64,000 bases of DNA from Climacium dendroides (taxonomy: Eukaryota > Streptophyta > Bryopsida > Hypnales > Climaciaceae), in contig CATNNA010000080.1 of the NCBI GenBank assembly GCA_950106755.1, positions 101,716 to 165,715 on the forward strand, read 5' to 3'. Shown one piece after another: positions 1-13,534 of this stretch. The stretch's first letter is position 1. Each line of letters starts with the position of its first letter. Made by a program: the position numbers and the translations under genes. Below the pieces are notes generated by a model that saw only the letters and a list, made by a program, of their open reading frames with translations, made no database searches and was not told the origin of the DNA.

Positions 1-294
1 CCGCTTGCCTTAAGAAGGTTCATCTCATCGGGTGATCTCCCGATGCTTCACGTTGAGCATCATCGAGAGATCTCCCAAATCACCTCGCACAGGTCCCTCC
101 GCTTGCCTTAAAAAGGTTCATGTCATCGGGTGATCTCCCGATGCTTCACGTTGAGCATAATCGAGGGATCTCCCAAATCACCGCGTATAGGTCCCTCCGC
201 TTGCCTTAGGAAGGTTCATCTCACCGGGTGATCTCCCGATGCTTCATGTTGAGCTTCATCGAGAGATCTCTTGAATCACCTCGCACAGGTCCCT

Positions 295-1176
295 CCGCTT
301 GCGTTAAGAAGATTCATCTCATCGGGTGATCTCCCGATGCTTCACGTTGAGGTTCATCGAGAGATCTCTTGAATTACCTCGCACAGGTCCCTCCGCTTGC
401 CTTAAGAAGGTTCATCTCATCGGGTGATCTCCGGATGCTTCACGTTGAGCATCATCGAGAGATCTCCCAAATCACCGCGTATAGGTCCCTCCGCTTGCCT
501 TAAGAAGGTTCATCTCATCGGGTGATCTCCCGATGCTTCACGTTGAGCTTCATCGAGAGATCTCCCGAATCACCTCGCACAGGTCCCTCCGCTTGCGTTA
601 AGAAGATTCATCTCATCGGGTGATCTCCCGATGCTTCACGTTGAGGTTCATCGAGAGATCTCTTGAATTACCTCGCACAGGTCCCTCCGCTTGCCTTAAG
701 AAGGTTCATCTCATCGGGTGATCTCCGGATGCTTCACGTTGAGCATCATCGAGAGATCTCCCAAATCACCGCGTATAGGTCCCTCCGCTTGCCTTAAGAA
801 GGTTCATCTCATCGGGTGATCTCCCGATGCTTCACGTTGAGCTTCATCGAGAGATCTCCCGAATCACCTCGCACAGGTCCCTCCGCTTGCGTTAAGAAGA
901 TTCATCTCATCGGGTGATCTCCCGATGCTTCACGTTGAGGTTCATCGAGAGATCTCTTGAATTACCTCGCACAGGTCCCTCCGCTTGCCTTAAGAAGGTT
1001 CATCTCATCGGGTGATCTCCGGATGCTTCACGTTGAGCATCATCGAGAGATCTCCCAAATCACCGCGTATAGGTCCCTCCGCTTGCCTTAAGAAGGTTCA
1101 TCTCATCGGGTGATCTCCCGATGCTTCACGTTGAGCTTCATCGAGAGATCTCCCGAATCACCTCGTACAGGTCCCT
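295..1176 (+). repeat. Three-unit (294-bp) higher-order repeat
   Basis: Three consecutive 294-bp trimers of the 98-bp satellite, each with variant order C-A-B (unit starts 295, 393, 491; 589, 687, 785; 883, 981, 1079). The C unit is recognised by GCGTTAAGAAGATTC, the A unit by CCGGATGC and CGCGTATAG, and the B unit by GAGCTTCATC with CCCGAATC. The same trimer block recurs at 3,529-4,410. This is the nested structure of centromeric alpha-type satellites, here in a subtelomere. Confidence 0.9.
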
Positions 1177-3234
1177 CCGCTTGCCTTAAGAAGGTTCATC
1201 TCATCGGGTGATCTCCGGATGCTTCACGTTGAGCATCATCGAGAGATCTCCCAAATCACCGCGTATAGGTCCCTCCGCTTGCCTTAAGAAGGTTCATCTC
1301 ATCGGGTGATCTCCCGATGCTTCACGTTGAGCTTCATCGAGAGATCTCCCGAATCACCTCGTACAGGTCCCTCCGCTTGCCTTAAGAAGGTTCATCTCAT
1401 CGGGTGATCTCCCGATGCTTCACGTTGAGCATCATCGAGAGATCTCCCAAATCACCTCGCACAGGTCCCTCCGCTTGCCTTAAGAAGGTTCATCTCATCG
1501 GGTGATCTCCCGATGCTTCACGTTGAGCTTCATCGAGAGATCTCCCGAATCACCTCGTACAGGTCCCTCCGCTTGCCTTGAGAAGGTTCATCTCATCGGG
1601 TGATCTCTCGATGCCTTATGTTGAGGATCATGGAGAGATCTCCCGAATCACCTCGTACAGGTCCCTCCGCTTGCCTTAAGAAGGTTCATCTCATCGGGTG
1701 ATCTCTCGATGCCTTATGTTGAGCATCATGGAGAGATCTCCCAAATCACCGCGTATAGGTCCCTCCGCTTGCCTTAAGAAGGTTCATCTCATCGGGTGAT
1801 CTCCCGATGCTTCACGTTGAGCTTCATCGAGAGATCATCCGAATCACCTCATACAGGTCCCTCCGCTTGCCTTAAGAAGGTTCATCTCATCGGGTGATCT
1901 CCAGATGCTTCACGTTGAGCATAATCGAGGGATCTCCCAAATCACCGCGTATAGGTCCCTCCGCTTGCCTTAGGAAGGTTCATCTCACCGGGTGATCTCC
2001 CGATGCTTCATGTTGAGCTTCATCGAGAGATCTCCCAAATCACCGCGTATAGGTCCCTCCGCTTGCCTTAAGAAGGTTCATCTCATCGGGTGATCTCCCG
2101 ATGCTTCACGTTGAGCTTCATCGAGAGATCTCCCGAATCACGTCGTACAGGTCCCTCCGCTTGCCTTAAAAAGGTTCATGTCATCGGGTGATCTCCCGAT
2201 GCTTCACGTTGAGCTTCATCGAGAGATCTCCCGAATCACCTCGTACAGGTCCCTCCGCTTGCCTTAAAAAGGTTCATGTCATCGGGTGATCTCCCGATGC
2301 TTCACGTTGAGCTTCATCGAGAGATCTCCCGAATCACCTCGTACAGGTCCCTCCGCTTGCCTTAAGAAGGTTCATCTCATCGAGTGATCTCCCGATGCTT
2401 CACGTTGAGCTTCATGGAGAGATCTCCCGAATCACCTCGTACAGGTCCCTCCGCTTGCCTTAAGAAGGTTCATCTCATCGAGTGATCTCCCGATGCTTCA
2501 CGTTGAGCTTCATCGAGAGATCTCCCGAATCACCTCGTACAGGTCCCTCCGCTTGCCTTAAGAAGGTTCATCTCATCGAGTGATCTCCCGATGCTTCACG
2601 TTGAGCTTCATCGAGAGATCTCCCGAATCACCTCGTACAGGTCCCTCCGCTTGCCTTAAGAAGGTTCATCTCATCGAGTGATCTCCCGATGCTTCACGTT
2701 GAGCTTCATCGAGAGATCTCCCGAATCACCTCGTACAGGTCCCTCCGCTTGCCTTAAAAAGGTTCATGTCATCGGGTGATCTCCCGATGCTTCACGTTGA
2801 GCATAATCGAGGGATCTCCCAAATCACCGCGTATAGGTCCCTCCGCTTGCCTTAGGAAGGTTCATCTCACCGGGTGATCTCCCGATGCTTCATGTTGAGC
2901 TTCATCGAGAGATCTCTTGAATCACCTCGCACAGGTCCCTCCGCTTGCGTTAAGAAGATTCATCTCATCGGGTGATCTCCCGATGCTTCACGTTGAGGTT
3001 CATCGAGAGATCTCTTGAATTACCTCGCACAGGTCCCTCCGCTTGCCTTAAGAAGGTTCATCTCATCGGGTGATCTCCGGATGCTTCACGTTGAGCATCA
3101 TCGAGAGATCTCCCAAATCACCGCGTATAGGTCCCTCCGCTTGCCTTAAGAAGGTTCATCTCATCGGGTGATCTCCCGATGCTTCACGTTGAGCTTCATC
3201 GAGAGATCTCCCGAATCACCTCGTACAGGTCCCT

Positions 3235-5267
3235 CCGCTTGCCTTAAGAAGGTTCATCTCATCGGGTGATCTCCCGATGCTTCACGTTGAGCATCATCGA
3301 GAGATCTCCCAAATCACCTCGCACAGGTCCCTCCGCTTGCCTTAAAAAGGTTCATGTCATCGGGTGATCTCCCGATGCTTCACGTTGAGCATAATCGAGG
3401 GATCTCCCAAATCACCGCGTATAGGTCCCTCCGCTTGCCTTAGGAAGGTTCATCTCACCGGGTGATCTCCCGATGCTTCATGTTGAGCTTCATCGAGAGA
3501 TCTCTTGAATCACCTCGCACAGGTCCCTCCGCTTGCGTTAAGAAGATTCATCTCATCGGGTGATCTCCCGATGCTTCACGTTGAGGTTCATCGAGAGATC
3601 TCTTGAATTACCTCGCACAGGTCCCTCCGCTTGCCTTAAGAAGGTTCATCTCATCGGGTGATCTCCGGATGCTTCACGTTGAGCATCATCGAGAGATCTC
3701 CCAAATCACCGCGTATAGGTCCCTCCGCTTGCCTTAAGAAGGTTCATCTCATCGGGTGATCTCCCGATGCTTCACGTTGAGCTTCATCGAGAGATCTCCC
3801 GAATCACCTCGCACAGGTCCCTCCGCTTGCGTTAAGAAGATTCATCTCATCGGGTGATCTCCCGATGCTTCACGTTGAGGTTCATCGAGAGATCTCTTGA
3901 ATTACCTCGCACAGGTCCCTCCGCTTGCCTTAAGAAGGTTCATCTCATCGGGTGATCTCCGGATGCTTCACGTTGAGCATCATCGAGAGATCTCCCAAAT
4001 CACCGCGTATAGGTCCCTCCGCTTGCCTTAAGAAGGTTCATCTCATCGGGTGATCTCCCGATGCTTCACGTTGAGCTTCATCGAGAGATCTCCCGAATCA
4101 CCTCGCACAGGTCCCTCCGCTTGCGTTAAGAAGATTCATCTCATCGGGTGATCTCCCGATGCTTCACGTTGAGGTTCATCGAGAGATCTCTTGAATTACC
4201 TCGCACAGGTCCCTCCGCTTGCCTTAAGAAGGTTCATCTCATCGGGTGATCTCCGGATGCTTCACGTTGAGCATCATCGAGAGATCTCCCAAATCACCGC
4301 GTATAGGTCCCTCCGCTTGCCTTAAGAAGGTTCATCTCATCGGGTGATCTCCCGATGCTTCACGTTGAGCTTCATCGAGAGATCTCCCGAATCACCTCGT
4401 ACAGGTCCCTCCGCTTGCCTTAAGAAGGTTCATCTCATCGGGTGATCTCCGGATGCTTCACGTTGAGCATCATCGAGAGATCTCCCAAATCACCGCGTAT
4501 AGGTCCCTCCGCTTGCCTTAAGAAGGTTCATCTCATCGGGTGATCTCCCGATGCTTCACGTTGAGCTTCATCGAGAGATCTCCCGAATCACCTCGTACAG
4601 GTCCCTCCGCTTGCCTTAAGAAGGTTCATCTCATCGGGTGATCTCCCGATGCTTCACGTTGAGCATCATCGAGAGATCTCCCAAATCACCTCGCACAGGT
4701 CCCTCCGCTTGCCTTAAGAAGGTTCATCTCATCGGGTGATCTCCCGATGCTTCACGTTGAGCTTCATCGAGAGATCTCCCGAATCACCTCGTACAGGTCC
4801 CTCCGCTTGCCTTGAGAAGGTTCATCTCATCGGGTGATCTCTCGATGCCTTATGTTGAGGATCATGGAGAGATCTCCCGAATCACCTCGTACAGGTCCCT
4901 CCGCTTGCCTTAAGAAGGTTCATCTCATCGGGTGATCTCTCGATGCCTTATGTTGAGCATCATGGAGAGATCTCCCAAATCACCGCGTATAGGTCCCTCC
5001 GCTTGCCTTAAGAAGGTTCATCTCATCGGGTGATCTCCCGATGCTTCACGTTGAGCTTCATCGAGAGATCATCCGAATCACCTCATACAGGTCCCTCCGC
5101 TTGCCTTAAGAAGGTTCATCTCATCGGGTGATCTCCAGATGCTTCACGTTGAGCATAATCGAGGGATCTCCCAAATCACTGCGTATAGGTCCCTCCGCTT
5201 GCCTTAGGAAGGTTCATCTCACCGGGTGATCTCCCGATGCTTCATGTTGAGCTTCATCGAGAGATCT
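3235..5267 (+). repeat. 2-kb duplication within the satellite
   Basis: Positions 3,235-5,267 repeat positions 1-2,033 at an offset of 3,234 bp, exactly 33 units. Unit order matches throughout: the AAAAAGG variant, the CATAATCGAGGG variant, three C-A-B trimers, the two GCCTTATG units and the CATCCGAATC unit. I saw only about one base of difference (5,178 T against C). The blocks diverge after 2,033/5,267. Smaller multi-unit blocks around the TTTCAATTCACC variant recur near 6,480, 7,865 and 8,940. The array therefore grew by recent multi-unit unequal exchange. Confidence 0.85.
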
Positions 5268-8200
5268 CTTGAATTACCTCGCACAGGTCCCTCCGCTTGC
5301 CTTAAGAAGGTTCATCTCATCGGGTGATCTCCGGATGCTTCACGTTGAGCATCATCGAGAGATCTCCCAAATCACCGCGTATAGGTCCCTCCGCTTGCCT
5401 TAAGAAGGTTCATCTCATCGGGTGATCTCCCGATGCTTCACGTTGAGCTTCATCGAGAGATCTCCCGAATCACCTCGTACAGGTCCCTCCGCTTGCCTTA
5501 AGAAGGTTCATCTCATCGGGTGATCTCCCGATGCTTCACGTTGAGCATCATCGAGAGATCTCCCAAATCACCTCGCACAGGTCCCTCCGCTTGCCTTAAG
5601 AAGGTTCATCTCATCGGGTGATCTCCCGATGCTTCACGTTGAGCTTCATCGAGAGATCTCCCGAATCACCTCGTACAGGTCCCTCCGCTTGCCTTAAGAA
5701 GGTTCATCTCATCGGGTGATCTCCCGATGCTTCACGTTGAGCTTCATCGAGAGATCTCCCGAATCACCTCGTACAGGTCCCTCCGCTTGCCTTAAGAAGG
5801 TTCATCTCATCGGGTGATCTCCCGATGCTTCACGTTGAGCATCATCGAGAGATCTCCCAAATCACCTCGCACAGGTCCCTCCGCTTGCCTTAAGAAGGTT
5901 CATCTCATCGGGTGATCTCCCGATGCTTCACGTTGAGCTTCATCGAGAGATCTCCCGAATCACCTCGTACAGGTCCCTCCGCTTGCCTTAAGAAGGTTCA
6001 TCTCATCGGGTGATCTCCCGATGCTTCACGTTGAGCTTCATCGAGAGATCTCCCGAATCACCTCGTACAGGTCCCTCCGCTTGCCTTAAGAAGGTTCATC
6101 TCATCGGGTGATCTCTCGATGCCTTATGTTGAGGATCATGGAGAGATCTCCCGAATCACCTCGTACAGGTCCCTCCGCTTGCCTTAAGAAGGTTCATCTC
6201 ATCGGGTGATCTCTCGATGCCTTATGTTGAGCATCATGGAGAGATCTCCCAAATCACCGCGTATAGGTCCCTCCGCTTGCCTTAAGAAGGTTCATCTCAT
6301 CGGGTGATCTCCCGATGCTTCACGTTGAGCTTCATTGAAAGATCTCCCGAATTACCTCGTACAGGTCCCTCCGCTTGCCTTAAGAAGGTTCATCTCATCG
6401 AGTGATCTCCCGATGCTTCACGTTGAGCTTCATCGAGAGATCACCCGAATCACCTCGTACAGGTCCCTCCGCTTGCCTTAAGAAGGTTCATCTCATCGGG
6501 TGATCTCTCGATGCCTTATGTTGAGGATCATGGAGAGATCTTTCAATTCACCTCGTACAGGTCCCTCCGCTTGCCTTAAGAAGGTTCATCTCATCGGGTG
6601 ATCTCCCGATGCTTCACGTTGAGCTTCATCGAGAGATCTCTTGAATCACCTCGCACAGGTCCCTCCGCTTGCGTTAAGAAGATTCATCTCATCGGGTGAT
6701 CTCCCGATGCTTCACGTTGAGGTTCATCGAGAGATCTCTTGAATTACCTCGCACAGGTCCCTCCGCTTGCCTTAAGAAGGTTCATCTCATCGGGTGATCT
6801 CCGGATGCTTCACGTTGAGCATCATCGAGAGATCTCCCAAATCACCGCGTATAGGTCCCTCCGCTTGCCTTAAGAAGGTTCATCTCATCGGGTGATCTCC
6901 CGATGCTTCACGTTGAGCTTCATCGAGAGATCTCCCGAATCACCTCGTACAGGTCCCTCCGCTTGCCTTAAGAAGGTTCATCTCATCGGGTGATCTCCCG
7001 ATGCTTCACGTTGAGCTTCATCGAGAGATCTCCCGAATCACCTCGTACAGGTCCCTCCGCTTGCCTTAAGAAGGTTCATCTCATCGGGTGATCTCCCGAT
7101 GCTTCACGTTGAGCTTCATCGAGAGATCTCCCGAATCACCTCGTACAGGTCCCTCCGCTTGCCTTAAGAAGGTTCATCTCATCGGGTGATCTCCCGATGC
7201 TTCACGTTGAGCATCATCGAGAGATCTCCCAAATCACCTCGCACAGGTCCCTCCGCTTGCCTTAAGAAGGTTCATCTCATCGGGTGATCTCCCGATGCTT
7301 CACGTTGAGCTTCATCGAGAGATCTCCCGAATCACCTCGTACAGGTCCCTCCGCTTGCCTTAAGAAGGTTCATCTCATCGGGTGATCTCCCGATGCTTCA
7401 CGTTGAGCTTCATCGAGAGATCTCCCGAATCACCTCGTACAGGTCCCTCCGCTTGCCTTAAGAAGGTTCATCTCATCGGGTGATCTCTCGATGCCTTATG
7501 TTGAGGATCATGGAGAGATCTCCCGAATCACCTCGTACAGGTCCCTCCGCTTGCCTTAAGAAGGTTCATCTCATCGGGTGATCTCTCGATGCCTTATGTT
7601 GAGCATCATGGAGAGATCTCCCAAATCACCGCGTATAGGTCCCTCCGCTTGCCTTAAGAAGGTTCATCTCATCGGGTGATCTCCCGATGCTTCACGTTGA
7701 GCTTCATTGAAAGATCTCCCGAATTACCTCGTACAGGTCCCTCCGCTTGCCTTAAGAAGGTTCATCTCATCGAGTGATCTCCCGATGCTTCACGTTGAGC
7801 TTCATCGAGAGATCACCCGAATCACCTCGTACAGGTCCCTCCGCTTGCCTTAAGAAGGTTCATCTCATCGGGTGATCTCTCGATGCCTTATGTTGAGGAT
7901 CATGGAGAGATCTTTCAATTCACCTCGTACAGGTCCCTCCGCTTGCCTTAAGAAGGTTCATCTCATCGGGTGATCTCCCGATGCTTCACGTTGAGCTTCA
8001 TCGAGAGATCTCTTGAATCACCTCGCACAGGTCCCTCCGCTTGCGTTAAGAAGATTCATCTCATCGGGTGATCTCCCGATGCTTCACGTTGAGGTTCATC
8101 GAGAGATCTCTTGAATTACCTCGCACAGGTCCCTCCGCTTGCCTTAAGAAGGTTCATCTCATCGGGTGATCTCCGGATGCTTCACGTTGAGCATCATCGA

Positions 8201-10641
8201 GAGATCTCCCAAATCACCGCGTATAGGTCCCTCCGCTTGCCTTAAGAAGGTTCATCTCATCGGGTGATCTCCCGATGCTTCACGTTGAGCTTCATCGAGA
8301 GATCTCCCGAATCACCTCGTACAGGTCCCTCCGCTTGCCTTAAGAAGGTTCATCTCATCGGGTGATCTCCCGATGCTTCACGTTGAGCATCATCGAGAGA
8401 TCTCCCAAATCACCTCGCACAGGTCCCTCCGCTTGCCTTAAGAAGGTTCATCTCATCGGGTGATCTCCCGATGCTTCACGTTGAGCTTCATCGAGAGATC
8501 TCCCGAATCACCTCGTACAGGTCCCTCCGCTTGCCTTAAGAAGGTTCATCTCATCGGGTGATCTCTCGATGCCTTATGTTGAGGATCATGGAGAGATCTC
8601 CCGAATCACCTCGTACAGGTCCCTCCGCTTGCCTTAAGAAGGTTCATCTCATCGGGTGATCTCTCGATGCCTTATGTTGAGCATCATGGAGAGATCTCCC
8701 AAATCACCGCGTATAGGTCCCTCCGCTTGCCTTAAGAAGGTTCATCTCATCGGGTGATCTCCCGATGCTTCACGTTGAGCTTCATTGAAAGATCTCCCGA
8801 ATTACCTCGTACAGGTCCCTCCGCTTGCCTTAAGAAGGTTCATCTCATCGAGTGATCTCCCGATGCTTCACGTTGAGCTTCATCGAGAGATCACCCGAAT
8901 CACCTCGTACAGGTCCCTCCGCTTGCCTTAAGAAGGTTCATCTCATCGGGTGATCTCTCGATGCCTTATGTTGAGGATCATGGAGAGATCTTTCAATTCA
9001 CCTCGTATAGGTCCCTCCGCTTGCCTTAAGAAGGTTCATCTCATCGGGTGATCTCTCGATGCCTTATGTTGAGCATCATGGAGAGATCTCCCAAATCACC
9101 GCGTATAGGTCCCTCCGCTTGCCTTAAGAAGGTTCATCTCATCGGGTGATCTCCCGATGCTTCACTTTGAGCTTCATCGAGAGATCTCCGGAATCACCTC
9201 GTACAGGTCCCTCCGCTTGCCTTAAGAAGGTTCATCTCATCGGGTGATCTCCCGATGCTTCACGTGGAGCTTCATCGAGAGATCTCCCGAATCACCTCGT
9301 ACAGGTCCCTCCGCTTGCCTTAAGAAGGTTCATCTCATCGGGTGATCTCCCGATGCTTGACGTGGAGCTTCATCGAGAGATCTCCCGAATCACCTCGTAC
9401 AGGTCCCTCCGCTGGCCTTAAGAAGGTTCATCTCATCGGGTGATCTCCCGATGCTTGACGTGGAGCTTCATCGAGAGATCTCCCGAATCACCTCGTACAG
9501 GTCCCTCCGCTTGCCTTAAGAAGGTTCATCTCATCGGGTGATCTCCCGATGCTTCACGTTTAGCTTCATCGAAAGATCTCCCGAATTACCTCGTACAGGT
9601 CCCTCCGCTTGCCTTAAGAAGGTTCATCTCATCGGGTGATCTCCCGATGCTTCACGTTGAGCATCATCGAGAGATCTCCCAAATCACCGCGTATAGGTCC
9701 CTCCGCTTGCCTTAAGAAGGTTCATCTCATCGGGTGATCTCCCGATGCTTCACGTTGAGCTTCATCGAAAGATCTCACGAATCACCTCGTACAGGTCCCT
9801 CCGCTTGCCTTAGGAAGGTTCATCTCATCGGGTGATCTCCCGATGCTTCATGTTGAGCATCATCGAGAGATCTCCCAAATCACCGCGTATAGGTCCCTCC
9901 GCTTGCCTTAAGAAGGTTCATCTCATCGGGTGATCTCCCGATGCTTCACGTTGAACTTCATCGAGAGATCTCCCGAATCACCTCGTACAGGTCCCTCCGC
10001 TTGCCTTAAGAAGGTTCATCTCATCGGGTGATCTCCCGATGCCTTATGTTGAGCATCATGGAGAGTTCTCCCAAATCACCGCGTATAGGTCCCTCCGCTT
10101 GCCTTAAGAAGGTTCATCTCATCGGGTGATCTCTCGATGCCTTATGTTGAGGATCATGGAGAGATCTCCCAAATCACCGCGTATAGGTCCCTCCGCTTGC
10201 CTTAAGAAAGTTCATCTCATCGAGTGATCTCCCGATGCTTCACGTTGAGCTTCATGGAGAGATCTCCCGAATCACCTCGTACAGGTCCCTCCGCTTGCCT
10301 TAAGAAGGTTCATCTCATCGGGTGATCTCCCGATGCTTCACGTTGAGCTTCATCGAGAGATCTCTTGAGTTACCTCGCACAGGTCCCTCCGCTTGCCTTA
10401 AGAAGGTTCATCTCATCGGGTGATCTTCCGATGCTCCACGTTGAGCATCATCGCGAGATCTCCCAAATCACCGCATATAGGTCCCTCCGCTTGCCTTAAG
10501 AAGGTTCATCTCATCGGGTGATCTCCCGATGCTTCATGTTGAGCATCATCGAGAGATCTCCCAAATCACCGCGTATAGGTCCCTCCGCTTGCCTGAAGAA
10601 GGTTCATCTCATCGGGTGATCTCCCGATGCTTCACGTTGAA

Positions 10642-10925
10642 CTTTTGCATTGCACTTTCTCCGGTGCAATACTTGAGGATATTTCCTTGGGGGAACAGCT
10701 GGTATTCGATTCCACAATTTACGAGCTTTGACAATCCTGGACCTCATAGTCACTATGGGCAGCACGTTGTCGTAGCCCGGATGTTGTAGAGTTGAATAAC
10801 AATTGTTCCCTCACCAAATAATCTTTTGCATTGCACTTTTTCCGGTGCAATGTCTGAGATTATTAGGTCGGGTAACAGTTGGTATTCAACTCTTCAATAT
10901 CCGGGCTTTGACAATCCCTACGTTT
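10642..10925 (+). repeat. Two-copy tandem duplication at satellite edge
   Basis: Two diverged copies of about 100 bp, at 10,642-10,740 and 10,823-10,925. Both contain CTTTTGCATTGCACTTT followed by CCGGTGCAAT, then a GGTATTC motif and GCTTTGACAATCC. TTGCATTGCA and CCGGTGCAAT give each copy a small inverted repeat. The first copy begins exactly where the 98-bp satellite ends. Confidence 0.75.
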
Positions 10926-12061
10926 GTCTCTACTGTTGATAAAAGCAGGCTCATAGCCTTCTGGTCACGAAGCTTTCATTTTGTAGACGCAATTGTCAAT
11001 TTCACAGAAGTCCTAGTGCTCAGTCTTAGTGCTTCCTGAACCCTACGTTTTACATCATATGTATCTTATACAAGTGTGTAGTCCACGATGGAAGTAGTAG
11101 TTTAGGGTTTAGGGTTACTCTATGTTTATAGTGTATACATCCAATACATGTATATTTGATGACTTCCTATAAATTATGAAGAAGTCACAATTTTAACCTT
11201 CGATTTTGGAATCTGTACCTTCCGTATGTGCTTTCTGTGTCATTGCAATGCTTTCCTGGTAGTCATTGATCTACAAGTATATGAAATTCATGGTTGAAAG
11301 TCTCTTCCTCAACTCCCATTTCATTGGAAACTCTCTTTTTAATGAATATTATATTCCATGACGGTGCTCTATATGAATGGGAAGGAGACGTGGTGAATTC
11401 ACAAAAGGAATGGTGTTTTTTACATTTGTCTCCAGTTTAGTTGCTAGTATTTCTAACAGTCATAGCTTCCGTCGTGGAATTTCAGGGTTTAGGCTCGCTC
11501 TGTCTTTTTCTACAACAAGAGAAATGTAATGAAGTAAAAGAAGTAGAACATGATTCGCCTGTGTGGAGGCGGTGTCCAAGAAGAAGCACGTGCAGTGGAT
11601 GATGTTTTTGTCTCCCATACCATACCAACTTGTGCATGAAGCGTGAGTACAATAGAGAATAAGTAGGAAGCCTTCGTGCGGGTTTCAGGGTTCACGAGAG
11701 GAAACAACCTTGCAAAAGAACAATGCAATGTTGTGGACAAAGGATTTCTATTCTTGCTTACGTTATCAGTTCCGTTCAATTACCCATTTTCTTCGTCTAC
11801 ATTCATAGGGTTTAGGGAATTTGACGGTTGCACTTGTACTTCATTTACTTTCAGGCTCCGATGCCCTCAGCACTCTTCCCTTGTTTACATATAATAGTTT
11901 TCTAGGGGTTTGTTTTATTTTGAAATTCTCAATTATGTCATACAGTTAGAACTTCATTACCTTCAACTCCATTGACCTGTGAAGTCATGATTCATGCTGA
12001 AATCGGCATCAAATTATTGCTTTCCATTCGTATGCACTACTACCAGGACGCACAAGATTTC
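10926..12061. other. No recognisable gene
   Basis: Mixed-composition sequence with only short, low-complexity ORFs. It carries telomere-like motifs at about 11,101 (two tandem TTTAGGG), 11,483, 11,685 (TTCAGGG) and 11,804. Confidence 0.6.
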
Positions 12062-12447
12062 AACCACAGTAAATCTCAGCCTAATAGTCTTCATGGAGAA
12101 GCCATTAGATGAATTATGAAACAATACACTAGGAAGCACTTTGTGTACAACCCCAGCCTCTGTCACTAACGAACAATTATTCGTGGGAAAAATAGCCTCA
12201 GCCATTTCCTAAATTACAATCCACTAACGAAGTTACTGTACCCGTGAGTGACGACAGAAATTCTACAGCGACCCGATTTCACAAACACCAATCCGCCGCA
12301 TGGCCGCATGGCCGAGTCCATTCAATAATTTTTAACATAAGCCTCTGGACATGAAGGAAAAAATATAAAATCATATGAAAAGCAGAATTGGAAGGAATGA
12401 TCGACTTGTGAAGACATTTTTTTCAGTAAACCAAGCTTGTCTGATTA
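12062..12447 (+). repeat. Segmental duplication, left block, copy 1
   Basis: Matches 40,778-41,162 in the same orientation at high identity. Both start at a shared AACCACAGTAAATC and include AATCCGCCGCATGGCC and ACCAAGCTTGTC. Together with the next block and element A it shows that about 12.1-18.0 kb and 40.8-47.6 kb descend from one segment. Confidence 0.85.
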
Positions 12448-13024
12448 GGATTTCGACCTGACTTGGTACTGAAATCTCATTCGCCTCGTCACCTTCCACG
12501 AATACGGACGCCTTTCAATACTTTTGGACTTTACGTCCATCATGGAAAACACCCTCCCTGTGCTCGGTCCTGAGACATGCCTCCATGGTGACAGAGTAGA
12601 TGGGGATCATTCATTGGTTTCTTGTGCATTGCAGGCCACACACAATCGGGTGATGCTCCAAGATATGAAGCAGGATTGGCAAGGTTGTCTGCACAACACG
12701 AGTCTGGACAACAAGGTAGTAAATCACACGGGCTTCTGGCATTGTGGTGGGCAGTCGGTTGCCTACAAACTCAATTCCTACATTCGTGTAGGGCCAATAT
12801 TGTCAGTTCACTCCTCTCCTGGTATATCTTATGAAGTTCAAATTTCAATTTTCGAGGTTTGTATTTAGTATCCAGAAGTGTGACCCTGGAGTCCTTTTTC
12901 ATTCGCTCATTCTCCGGAAAGAACTTTACTGTTTCCAAAATGCTTTGTGGTTGCAATTGCAGGAAGAAGAGTCAAGGATACATGAACACATGAAATATGT
13001 TTACTACGTAGGGTTCAGAAATCA

Positions 13025-13529
13025 GGGTTTTAGGGTTTAGGGCTCAGGGTTCACTAAAAACAACGATGGGGGGTGGGGGTTGACTTTAGGGTATCCTTTG
13101 GGTAGTATAGCCATACTCCAATCTCATTTTCGGAAGGCAATAACTCAATCTCATCATCGGGGGATATCCTGGGCAATCGAAACAGCAAAATTTCAGTAGC
13201 AAGCTCGGTCCGTTCTTCTGAAGATCGCCCCCCGCTGAAATGATAGAACTGACGAAAGCAAAGTGCGAATGCTCCCCCCCCCCCGAAAGATCCCTGCATG
13301 TAGGGGTTTGAGGAGATGTTCAATATTAGTCAAGCAGGGTCCGGTCATCCAGAGATCTCCCGATAGAGGTCGTCAAGCGGGTTTGTAGTAGCGCAGCCCT
13401 ACTCATTCATCGTGAGTCATGAGGTCTCCGGCTAGAAGACGATCACCAAGAGTTCTCTCGATGAAAAACATAAAAATCGAAAGCGTGGTAGTGAGAACGC
13501 TCATCGTGCGATCTCCTGATCGCACAAAC
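13025..13529 (+). repeat. Segmental duplication, second block, copy 1
   Basis: Matches 41,536-42,068, sharing a run of telomere-like motifs, a poly-G run, a poly-C run near 13,272, and CGATAGAGGTCGTCAAGCGG. The two copies differ mainly by homopolymer length and CG to TG/CA changes. It contains relatives of the GATCTCCCGAT satellite motif (13,350-13,380) and an inverted repeat around GTGCGATCTCCTGATCGCAC. At its right edge copy 1 carries a MITE-like element that copy 2 lacks. Confidence 0.85.
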
Positions 13530-13534
13530 AGAGG

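Larger units (their letters stand above)
1..10645 (+). repeat. 98-bp subtelomeric satellite array
   Basis: A head-to-tail array of about 108 units, each 98 bp (unit starts at 1, 99, 197, 295, 393 and so on). The window opens inside it, so its left edge is not seen. Each unit has a perfect 7-bp inverted repeat, CATCGGG-TGATCT-CCCGATG, then a second GAGATCTC palindrome about 28 bp further on. Variant classes differ at a few positions: GAGCATCATC...CCCAAATCACCGCGTATAG; GAGCTTCATC...CCCGAATCACCTCGTACAG; GCGTTAAGAAGATTC...TTGAATTACC; and CTCGATGCCTTATG...GGATCATGG. Divergence rises from about 9,150 toward the right edge, where the last unit stops at 10,645. No spacers or genes lie inside; short ORFs at the right edge are by-products of the repeat. 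Confidence 0.97.

Noticed and set aside
1..10645. CRISPR array
   Set aside because: Units are 98 bp, contiguous, and have no unique spacers; the window is eukaryotic.
10529..10789. Small genes in and beside the satellite
   Set aside because: The ORFs are read through repeat units and stop where the repeat stops; no family resemblance.
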